DNA of 64,000 nt from Acidobacteriota bacterium (lineage in GTDB: Bacteria > Acidobacteriota > Blastocatellia > Pyrinomonadales > Pyrinomonadaceae): NCBI GenBank assembly GCA_016718135.1, contig JADKEF010000003.1:186001-250000 (forward strand), given 5' to 3'. Below are positions 43,618 to 52,019 of this stretch, one piece after another. The position numbers and the translations under genes were made by a program. The notes under the pieces were generated by a model. That model was not told where the DNA came from. It searched no databases and saw only the letters and a list, made by a program, of their open reading frames with translations. Every line of letters begins with the position of its first letter. Position 1 is the first letter of the stretch.

Positions 43618-44043
43618 ATGTTAAGAAAAGCATCGGCAGAATGGAACGGCAGCATCAAGGAAGGCGGGGGCAAGATCACGACCGACAGCGGCGTATTGAA
43701 AGATACTCAATACTCGTTCAGCACACGTTTTGAGGACGGTATCGGGACAAATCCCGAAGAGTTGATCGCGGCCGCACACGCGGGTTGTTTCTCGATGGCA
43801 TTGTCCGGCCAGCTTGGAGCCGCAGGCTTGACGGCCGACAGCATCAACACGACGGCGTCGGTTCGCTTAGAAAAACTCGAAGACGGTTTCGCGATCACGA
43901 AAGTCCATCTCGACGTCACCGCAAAGATCCCGCAAGCGACCGAAGAAGCGTTCATGACCGCCGCAAACAACGCAAAGGCCGGCTGTCCGATCTCAAAGCT
44001 GCTCAAGGCCGAGATCACAATGGATGCCAAGCTAGAAAGCTAG
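43618..44043 (+). CDS. osmC: OsmC-family hydroperoxide reductase
   Basis: 141 residues. The redox pair is C57 (HAGCFSMAL) and C123 (AGCPISKLL), and the N-terminal GTNPEELIAAAHA block is typical. It reduces organic hydroperoxides with dihydrolipoyl or similar thiols in the cytoplasm. ATG 43618 has an AAAGGAG ribosome site. It ends over a small minus-strand membrane peptide gene. Confidence 0.9.
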   Translation: MLRKASAEWNGSIKEGGGKITTDSGVLKDTQYSFSTRFEDGIGTNPEELIAAAHAGCFSMALSGQLGAAGLTADSINTTASVRLEKLEDGFAITKVHLDVTAKIPQATEEAFMTAANNAKAGCPISKLLKAEITMDAKLES

Positions 44044-44129
44044 AGCACGTACAACCGCACCAAAACAAAAGCCAGAATGATCGCGAGCACGACGAGAGCT
44101 CCGGTTATCTGGCTTTTTGACATTCTCAT
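44040..44129 (-). CDS. Predicted 29-aa single-span membrane peptide
   Basis: The ATG at 44127-44129 overlaps the TGA (44126-44128) of the upstream restriction-endonuclease-like gene as ATGA, a coupling arrangement, and the frame runs to a TAG at 44040-44042. The product (MRMSKSQITGALVV... ending VRLYVL) has one hydrophobic helix of about 20 residues after a basic start. It overlaps the osmC stop by 4 bases. Too short to assess by codon use; coupling and hydrophobicity are the only evidence. Confidence 0.45.
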   Translation of the reverse strand: MRMSKSQITGALVVLAIILAFVLVRLYVL

Positions 44130-44935
44130 TTCGCGTCGAACAGTTGTACGGGGTTTATCTTGAATTGTAGCTGCTTCGCTGTCTCACGCCCACCGTCGCC
44201 GCCTTTTCGCTGCATTGTGACGCGGCCGATCTTGAGGTTGCCGGTGCGTGTAATCTCGACTTTCCCTTCGCTGAAGTGCTTGATCGTGTCGGCGGACGAG
44301 CGTATCACCCAACGCGGCTTGTCCGTCGCCTTGAACGCGACCATCACCCAGGCCGCGGCGTGAGAGCCGTCTCCGGCGAAAAGATCCGAGACGATCTTGT
44401 CTTTGTTTGCCGCGAAGAAATCGACGACAGCTTTCTGTATTGTCGGCTCGAGTTCATTCAAGTACATTCGCTTCGGATCTCGACCAGGCTTTGATGGCGG
44501 AATCTCGCCAACAAAAGACCGAAGCGCCGAGCTGACCTCGATCGGCATTTTCCACATCTTCGCATAAGTCGCTAGCCAGCGTTTGTCGATCTGGTTAAAG
44601 CCGGTCGGGCTGCTGACGAGTTTGATCGAAATTCCCTCGAGCTTTTCGCCCGCCTTAGTTTTGACTCGCACCTCAACATCGGCTTTTTCGCCGTGCGGTT
44701 TGGCCGCCACGACGCTTTCGATATCGCCCACCTTGTAGTTCATCGCCGCAAGCCAGACACGAGCATCTTCGTCGACACGCCAGTTGTTGAACTTGTCACG
44801 GATCTCGTCCTCATTCTTAAAACCGTTCTTTGCCGTATTCGAGCCTAAGGCGATCTTCGCTGGTTCGGCCTTTTGTGCACAGGTAACCGCACAAAACAGG
44901 GTAAGCAAGAAAGCAGTGAGGGCGAACCTTTTCAT
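44126..44935 (-). CDS. Exported protein resembling a type II restriction endonuclease, 269 aa
   Basis: ATG 44935 opens a clear signal peptide (residues 1-20, ending CAVTCAQ); a start at 44953 adds six residues only. The rest resembles a group of type II restriction endonucleases in my memory: NTAKNGFKNEDEIRDKFNNW, a likely PD-(D/E)xK core D86-x-E88 ... S103-I-K105 in EGISIKLVSSPTGFNQIDKRW, IVSDLFAGDGSHAA, and the C-terminal GRVTMQRKGGDGGRETAKQLQFKINP. No methyltransferase gene is near. An exported nuclease would not need one. Family name not certain; enzymatic activity is inferred. Confidence 0.6.
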   Translation of the reverse strand: MKRFALTAFLLTLFCAVTCAQKAEPAKIALGSNTAKNGFKNEDEIRDKFNNWRVDEDARVWLAAMNYKVGDIESVVAAKPHGEKADVEVRVKTKAGEKLEGISIKLVSSPTGFNQIDKRWLATYAKMWKMPIEVSSALRSFVGEIPPSKPGRDPKRMYLNELEPTIQKAVVDFFAANKDKIVSDLFAGDGSHAAAWVMVAFKATDKPRWVIRSSADTIKHFSEGKVEITRTGNLKIGRVTMQRKGGDGGRETAKQLQFKINPVQLFDAK

Positions 44936-44997
44936 CCCGACACTATACACCACTTCGGCCGCAAGAACGATATACTCAGGTACTAACAGCAGATCTT

Positions 44998-45372
44998 ATG
45001 GAGACATTTAAGTTCATAACAAAGGTCATATTCGGCTTAGTTTTTATTGCCGCCGGAGCCAACCATTTCATCAATCCGAGGTTTTATCTCTCGATGATGC
45101 CGCCGTACCTGCCGTGGCCATATACGCTTGTGATCTTGAGTGGTGTAGCAGAGGTAGCGCTGGGTGTGGGGCTTTTGGTTCCGCAAACTAGCCAATACGC
45201 CGCGTGGGGATTGATCTTTTTGCTGATCGCCGTCTTTCCCGCGAACATCCACATGGCAACTAACCCGGAACTCTTTCCGACGATACCGTCGCTGATGCTC
45301 TGGCTTCGATTGCCTCTGCAGGGCGTATTGATACTGTGGGCCTATTGGTACACGCGAGGCGGTCCGGTCTGA
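44998..45372 (+). CDS. DoxX-like membrane protein, 124 aa
   Basis: Four hydrophobic segments. The family feature FIAAGANHFINPRFYLSMMPPYLPWP, with a His early and PPYLP, and GVAEVALGVGLLV is typical of DoxX/DoxD-like proteins. Their role is mostly unknown (quinol or stress related in some cases). ATG 44998; its 3' end overlaps the convergent GGDEF gene by 31 bases. Confidence 0.8.
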   Translation: METFKFITKVIFGLVFIAAGANHFINPRFYLSMMPPYLPWPYTLVILSGVAEVALGVGLLVPQTSQYAAWGLIFLLIAVFPANIHMATNPELFPTIPSLMLWLRLPLQGVLILWAYWYTRGGPV

Positions 45373-48328
45373 TTTGGAGCGGCTAACGGATTGGCATCGT
45401 GATGGGCACCGGTCATTTGATCGTAAGTATGGATGCGATCACGGCCGCTCTTTTTCGCGATGTAGAGAGCCCGGTCGGCGGCCTCGATGAGGTCGATCTC
45501 ACTCAGCTCAAATTTGCCAAACATGGTCGCGATACCCGCACTAACGGTTAGATACTCGCTAGTTTCCGAAGCTCTATGCGGGATGCGAAGTTCGCGAATG
45601 TTCAACATCGCTTCCTCGGCGATCTGTATCGCACCAGCAGCATCTGTTCCGCCGAGTACGATCGCAAATTCTTCTCCGCCAAATCGAGCGACGAGATCCG
45701 TCGGACGCTTGATCGCCCTGGCAAAAGCCTCTGCGACACGCTGCAGGCAATCGTCGCCCGCCTGATGGCCGTAAGTGTCGTTGTAGAGCTTGAAATGATC
45801 GATGTCGATCATGACCAGCGATATCTCGGTCTTGAATCGGATGGCACGATGCCATTCGTCGGTCAGGAAACTCTCAAAACGTCTACGGTTACCGATCTTG
45901 GTCAAGCCGTCCGAGTTTGCCAATGCCTCCAGATTTTCATTTGCCCACGCCAACTCGGCCGTGCGCTCTGCGACCAGCCGCGACAGCTTCTTCTCTCTCG
46001 CCTCAAGATGACGAACGCTGACTTTCCACGCGATAAAAAGCAGGAATGCAACGCAAACGCCACAGATCGCGGCAAAGAGTGTTGTCTGGTAGAAAAACGG
46101 CCGGATTTCCAGCTTAACGACAGCGTTTTGGCGCTCCAGATACCGTCACTATTTGCGGCTCGCACATGAAACGTATAGTTCCCCGGCGGCAAATATGAGT
46201 ATTGAGCGGTACGTCGAGTTCCGGCATCGATCCATTTATCATCGTGCCCCTCGAGCATGTACTGAAATTTTATCTGCTCGGACTTGATCAGACTGATACC
46301 TGTATAGATGATCTCAACATCCCGATTGCCCGGCCCGATCGTTGCTCCGACTCTGAAATCGACCGGCTGCCGCTCAGATAGGATCTCTTCAACGACCACC
46401 CGCGGAGGCATCGGATTTGGAAGCTCTGCGGCTGGGTCGACGATCGATATTCCCTCTTGGGTCTGGAACCATATCTTGCCATCCTTACCCCGAAGACTCG
46501 CAGGCTGACGACCGCCGTTGCATTCGTTCGAGAGCATGCCGTCGGCTTTTCCGTAGCCGACACTGTTGATCTTTGCGATTTTACCGTCTGCAAGGTCGTG
46601 AAGCTCGCTTTTTTTGACCCGATAGATACCACGGTTCGAACTGATCCAGAAGAATCCCGCCGCGTCTTCCTCTATCGCGAAAACACCGCTATTGTAGAGG
46701 CCGTTCTCTTCCTTGTAGCTGAAAAATTTGCCGTCCTTTAGGCGGCTCATTCCCTCGTCGTACGTGCCGATCCAGAACGTGCCGTCCGCATCTTCGTAGA
46801 TCGTTCGGACGTAGTTCCCAACCAATCCCTCTTTCGTTGTGTAGTTGGTAAATTTACCGTTCTCAAATTTACTGAGCCCACCCGAGCCGCCGAACCACAT
46901 GACGCCTTTCGAGTCTTCGAATATGAACGTCATGAAATCATTCAGCAATCCGTCCTTGGTCGTATATTCGGCTGAGACCTTGTAGTCGTTGTACCGCAGT
47001 ATGCCCTTGTTGCTGGCTGCCCAGATGTTGCCCTTGCTGTCTTTCCTGATGGCATGAACATGGTAGCCCTCGATAAGCATCTCGGCCTTACCATCTTCGA
47101 CCAGAAAGATACCGCCATTCAGGCCGACCCACATCTTGCCGTTATCGTCCTCGAAGAGCGATTGCACCGACATAAGGCCCGGTCGCCATTGATACTTCGG
47201 GGCGACTGTCGGATCAAGTGTGGTGAGTTCGAACGGCTCAAATTCCCCGTCGCGATAAAGGCTAAGGCCCTTGCTCGTTCCGATCCAGACCGTGTCCTTG
47301 CTATCGCGATACATCGGATAAACTTCAGAATGTATCAATCCGTTCTGCGTACTAAAGCCTTGTATGACCTGCTTTCGTCGACGGCTAAGGCCGCGTGTCG
47401 TAGCGAGCCACGTCGTGCCTTCACGGTCGTTGTAGACCGACGCGATCGAGGTGTTTCCAAGGCCTTCGTTCTTGCCCCACAGCGAAATGTTGTCACTTTT
47501 GATCTGAACCAGCCCGACGCCGACGGTCGAAGCACCTCCGCTCGACAACCAAATGCTGCCGTCAGCCTCTTGCCAGAACGAATGATAGATCGAGTTCTGC
47601 GGCAGCCCGTCTTTTTCGTCAAACGTCCTTATTTCCCCGTTCCGGATCCGATGAACATAGTTTTCGCCCAGCCAGAGCGAACCATCGCGATCTTCGAACA
47701 TATTCGGCTGAAAATTGAGCCGGCTAAAGTCGAGCGGAATGAAGAAAATCTCCTCTCCCCGGATCTCGGCAACGCCGGAACGCGTTACGACCCAATTCGC
47801 CCCATGCTTTCCTGTGATCGTAACATCCGCATCAAAACGAGGCTCTTTCTCAATGAACTCAAATTTTCCGTTGTCGAGGTAATACCAGCTCTTCGCCCTG
47901 CGGTCATCATCCTCACTGAGAAATCGCAACCGGCCGTTGGGCTCGCGCTCGATCTTTCCGATGTAGTGCCCGGGAACTTCATTTGACGGGATCGTGGAAA
48001 AGGCCCCATCGCGATAGATGGTAAGAACACCGTCCTCCATCGTAGTCGCATAGATCGTGCCGTCTTTATCAGCGTAAATGTTGGTAAACCGGTTATTGAG
48101 GATGCCCTTCGTGTTACTTTTGTTAAATGTGGTGAACCTCACGCCGTCAAAACGTACCAATCCATCAAACGTCGTGAACCACAGATACCCCTCAGGCGAT
48201 TGCGTGATCTGGCGCACACCATTCTGGGGCAAGCCATTATCGGTCGTCCAGTTATCAAAACGATACTGGCCGAAAACGGCTGTGCTCAAAATGAGACACA
48301 GTAATAAGATGCCAAACAGGAACTTCAT
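45342..48328 (-). CDS. Propeller/Y_Y_Y sensor diguanylate cyclase, one-base frameshift
   Basis: Two open frames overlap: 48328-45902 and 45953-45342. One missing C in the CC at 46136-46137 (plus strand), or G on the coding strand, would join them as GIW-ERQNAVVKLEIRPFFYQT and give 995 residues. Order: signal peptide, 12 or so beta-propeller repeats of the two-component regulator propeller type (DGLPQNGVRQI, EDSKGVMWFGG), Y_Y_Y domain, one membrane helix, a coiled coil and GGDEF (GGEEF with inhibitory RPTD five residues before). It should sense something in the periplasm and make c-di-GMP. One base separates broken from intact. Confidence 0.85.
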
Positions 48329-48452
48329 CTGAGGGGTCGAACGGTCGGAAATGGGCGATGTAAGGCGGGAAGAAAAACTGAAACGCCAAAGCTATTAAAC
48401 AATGTTTACAGCTACTTAGTCAATGAAATCTTTTGAAAAAAAAGAGTGGCCG

Positions 48453-50777
48453 CTAATAGGATTGGGTCAGTTCGACTCCAGTATAGTAATGCCTGATGAT
48501 CTCGTCATACTTAACGCCCATTTTGGCCAACCCAAAGGCGCCGTATTGACACATTCCAACGCCGTGGCCCCAGCCGCGGCCGGTGAAAATGTAGCTTGAA
48601 ACGGTATTCCCGTAGTAGCGCTTATTAATGACAAAAAGCTGTTCGGGCAGACGGAGAGCAGAGCGGATCTTACCGCCTTTCAATGTTTTGACGCCGTTCG
48701 AACCGATTATCTCAAGTTCGATCGGACGGCGGGAGTAGCCAACCTTTTTGACGTTGATGTCATAAAGCGTACCGATACCGCGCACATATCGAGAAAGGCG
48801 TGATTGTACTGCAGATGCCGCAACCGGTTTGTTCCAATAGACCCACGGCGACATCTTCTCGGCTGTGGTCGGCGTTTCGCTTGGCTTGATCTCAAGGTAC
48901 TTGACAGCACCGAGAGCGTCGAGTTGATAGCGAACGCCCTCGCCACCGATCAGCGCAGCCTCGCGAACGGCATACATCGTTTCACCAAACTGTCTGAACA
49001 AAAAGACATCAGGCCGGACTGACAATTGCCGTTGGGTCTTGCCGCTCTTGAGAATGAGTTTACCGTCTGCGGTCGGCTGGGCCTCGCCTGTAAGAACCTC
49101 TGGCATCCATCTTTTCTTCTCGTAGATCTGCCGGATCAGCCGCAGCATTCGGGCACGCGTAAACGGCCGATTCGGCTTCAGTGTGAGGTCAGGATGCAAT
49201 GTAAAATACCCGTCGCGGAGCAAAACCGCCAGATCCGCACGGCGTTCTTTCGGGATCTCGGCCGAATCATCAAATGCTAACTGATAATTGATGTCTGACT
49301 CGCTCATCATCGTGTCCGCATACCCCGGAGCGTAGACAAAATTCGCGATAACGCGTGCCAATTCAGCCGGCTTCGTCGTGTCGCGATTCACGTTGGGATA
49401 TGTCTTACCAAATTTTCCCGCCAGGTTGTTGAGCCAATTCGACATCTCGCTCTCGGTCGGAACTTCTTCAAACCAATCATCGGTCATCTGTCCGGTAGAT
49501 AATTGAAAGCTGTTTGAAGCGAGCAGAGACATCAAACGGACCAGTTCAAGGTTACCTTCGTCACGCAATTTGGCAGGCGTTCGGCTTGTTTTGATCAGGA
49601 ATGGCTCAAAGTGGCGACGTCCCTCGAGTGAGCATTCTACACCCTTGAGATACGGCTCACCCTTATCAAAAATGTTCCCGCCGTCCTCGGTTCGTCCGCC
49701 GCATGTCGATGTGTAATAGGCATTTATCGGCTTGCCTTGATACGTCGCTACGATGCCTCGGGTCTGCTGCACAGCCTGCGTCCCCATCTTATTCTCTATC
49801 GAAACGCCCTTGTAAACCTGCGACCAAACGGTCGGCACCATGTCGAAGCCTTGGGCTCCGTATCCACCAATATTCGCGATCGCGTAGGTACGTGCAGCAA
49901 CGGCCTGTGCCTTTTGAGCTTCAAGCTGTGGCAATCCGAGTTCTGCCGGGACGACGCCAAGCAGATATTCTTCGAGCGGTACGACATTGACCACCGTCAG
50001 CGACCCGCGAGCATTTACAAACACCTCGATCTTGCCCCGATACGCCTTGCCGTTGAGCCTGACCGGATTGCTGCGTTCGTTTACTGAACCAAATGCAACG
50101 GATTTCAACGACGAATATTTCGCGGGTTCGCTAGGGCCGCTCACGATCACTTCCCGCAAATTTGGATTGACAGATCCGGTTACCGTTGTAGCGGTAGAAC
50201 CAGTGGCCTTGATCAAACTACGAACGTCACTCTTCCCTGGCGTATTCAATTGCTGCGACAGAGCGACGGCATCCTCCGACACGACCGTCTTTTTCTCTAC
50301 AACGGTAACGGAGTCGTCAAAATCTTTCTCGGCAAGCTTTGCCTTTAGCTCCTCGGCCTCTTCGCTTGTAGCCTTAACGGGACCGACCCAAACTTTCCAG
50401 GTGTTTGATATTGTGTCGAGACTAACTATCGCGGATTCTCCCGTAGCATCGCGGATGTCCTTGGCGAGGTTGTTCGCGTCGTTCTGGGTTGGAAGGTTCT
50501 GAAATTCTATCCGGTAATTCTCGACCTCCGGCGCGCGGTATGCTCTTGCAGAAACGGTCACTCGCGAAGCCGCAAGGAATCTTGCAGGCTCATCCGGGCT
50601 GATGGCGACGAGTGAAGAATCGGTCGTTGTGATCGATACCGAGCTAGAGTTTGTCGAAAGTCCGATCCTGATCAATGGCTCCGACGTAAGCCTGGCGACC
50701 TCGATCGTGTCAGCCGAGCCGGCACAAACAACTGAAAACACGAGTACAAGTGCAGTGATACCGCGTCGAAAGATCAT
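48453..50777 (-). CDS. Exported SpoIID/LytB-domain protein with SPOR-like region, 774 aa
   Basis: Signal peptide (1-22). A SPOR-like region lies at about 72-150 (ENYRIEFQNLPTQNDANNLAK), which in other proteins binds denuded glycan strands. The SpoIID domain is at about 240-370 (GVVPAELGLPQLEAQKAQAVAARTYA, YYTSTCGGRTED) and continues in the C-terminus (GRGWGHGVGMCQYGA). SpoIID proteins are lytic transglycosylase-like cell-wall enzymes. An inserted middle region (about 390-590) of helices splits the two halves. No sporulation genes are near, so a cell-wall role is more likely. ATG 50777. Confidence 0.85.
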   Translation of the reverse strand: MIFRRGITALVLVFSVVCAGSADTIEVARLTSEPLIRIGLSTNSSSVSITTTDSSLVAISPDEPARFLAASRVTVSARAYRAPEVENYRIEFQNLPTQNDANNLAKDIRDATGESAIVSLDTISNTWKVWVGPVKATSEEAEELKAKLAEKDFDDSVTVVEKKTVVSEDAVALSQQLNTPGKSDVRSLIKATGSTATTVTGSVNPNLREVIVSGPSEPAKYSSLKSVAFGSVNERSNPVRLNGKAYRGKIEVFVNARGSLTVVNVVPLEEYLLGVVPAELGLPQLEAQKAQAVAARTYAIANIGGYGAQGFDMVPTVWSQVYKGVSIENKMGTQAVQQTRGIVATYQGKPINAYYTSTCGGRTEDGGNIFDKGEPYLKGVECSLEGRRHFEPFLIKTSRTPAKLRDEGNLELVRLMSLLASNSFQLSTGQMTDDWFEEVPTESEMSNWLNNLAGKFGKTYPNVNRDTTKPAELARVIANFVYAPGYADTMMSESDINYQLAFDDSAEIPKERRADLAVLLRDGYFTLHPDLTLKPNRPFTRARMLRLIRQIYEKKRWMPEVLTGEAQPTADGKLILKSGKTQRQLSVRPDVFLFRQFGETMYAVREAALIGGEGVRYQLDALGAVKYLEIKPSETPTTAEKMSPWVYWNKPVAASAVQSRLSRYVRGIGTLYDINVKKVGYSRRPIELEIIGSNGVKTLKGGKIRSALRLPEQLFVINKRYYGNTVSSYIFTGRGWGHGVGMCQYGAFGLAKMGVKYDEIIRHYYTGVELTQSY

Positions 50778-50892
50778 CCTTCAATCATACCAAAATTGCC
50801 AATATCAAATGAATGGTTCTGTGCCCGCACAACTTTTTGCTTCATCACCGAAACCCATTGAGAACATCGAACGAACTGCATATTTCACGCTT

Positions 50893-51996
50893 ATGAAAGG
50901 ATCCCAGCCTGAGTTTACGACCGATCTTGCAACAATACTCGAACGCGTCGAGCGGATCGACCCGATCCGCTATTCACGCACCAGAAACTTTATCGATGGC
51001 GACGTAACGTATCTGTCGCCGTACATTTCACGTGGAGTGATCTCGACGAAATACGTGCTGGAGCGAACGCTTGCACGCGGATTTGAGCCGAGAAAGATCG
51101 AGAAATTTATCCAAGAACTCGCGTGGCGTGAGTTTTACCAGCGAACCTGGCAGGTGAAAGAAGAGATGATCGACCGCGACCTGAGGCATCCGCAGCAAGG
51201 CGTCGCGAATTCACAGATCGCTGCTTCGATAGTGAGTGCGAAAACCGGGATCGAGGCGGTTGATTCTACGATCGAATCGTTTTACGAGACCGGCTATATT
51301 CACAATCATATTCGAATGTATATCGCCGCGATCGCCTGCAACATCGGCCGCAGCCATTGGCTCACGCCGGCTCGTTGGATGTACTATCACCTGATGGACG
51401 GCGACTGGGCGAGCAACGCAATTAGTTGGCAATGGGTCGCCGGAACGGCCAGCAACAAGAAATACTTTGCGAATCAGGAAAACATCAACCGCTATTGCTA
51501 CACCCATCAAACTGATACGTTCCTCGATGTTGATTACGCCGCTTTCGAATCGATGAAAGTTCCGCCGGTTCTATTGGAAACGATCTCCCCGGCCTTAATA
51601 ACCGAGCTACCAGAGACTGCACGGCTCGACATCGATCCCGGCCTGCCGACGCTGATCTATAACAGCTACAACCTCGATCCGCATTGGAACATCGATTTGC
51701 TGGCAAACCGCATTCTATGGCTGGAGCCTTCTCATTTTCTGCGATATCCGGTTTCCTCAAGAGTAATGGACTTTATTGTCGGGATCGCCCGGAACATCGA
51801 CGGTATTCAGATCTTTGCAGGCGAATTTGAAGAATTGACCCGGGATCACGGCATCGCAGATGTCAGATACAAAGAACATCCGCTATGCAAACACTACATC
51901 GGCACCGAGGAGAGCCGTGATTGGATGTTCGACGTGCGCGGATATTATTCGTCGTTCTTCTCATTCTGGAAAAAGTGCGAGCGGCAACTCGCCTAA
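50893..51996 (+). CDS. Photolyase-like FAD-binding protein with unusual domain order, 367 aa
   Basis: The FAD-binding half of photolyase/cryptochrome is clear at about 25-200: RNFIDGDVTYLSPYISRGVIS, ELAWREFYQRTW, HNHIRMYIA, and SWQWVAGTASNKKYFANQENINRY. The usual N-terminal antenna domain is absent. Instead about 130 residues after the FAD part (PTLIYNSYNLDPHWNIDL...IFAGEFEELTRDHG) look like an alpha/beta Rossmann-type domain. This may be a domain-swapped photolyase; photolyase action on DNA is not assured. Start ATG 50893 is chosen by fold; ATG 50809 is possible. It is divergent from the SpoIID gene. Confidence 0.75.
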   Translation: MKGSQPEFTTDLATILERVERIDPIRYSRTRNFIDGDVTYLSPYISRGVISTKYVLERTLARGFEPRKIEKFIQELAWREFYQRTWQVKEEMIDRDLRHPQQGVANSQIAASIVSAKTGIEAVDSTIESFYETGYIHNHIRMYIAAIACNIGRSHWLTPARWMYYHLMDGDWASNAISWQWVAGTASNKKYFANQENINRYCYTHQTDTFLDVDYAAFESMKVPPVLLETISPALITELPETARLDIDPGLPTLIYNSYNLDPHWNIDLLANRILWLEPSHFLRYPVSSRVMDFIVGIARNIDGIQIFAGEFEELTRDHGIADVRYKEHPLCKHYIGTEESRDWMFDVRGYYSSFFSFWKKCERQLA

Positions 51997-52019
51997 CTGA
52001 CCACGCTTTGCGTGCGCGG

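Noticed and set aside
47054..47986. 310-residue open frame on the plus strand
   Set aside because: It is antisense to the propeller repeats; no signal, no ribosome site and no family pattern. The repeats make long open antisense frames by chance.
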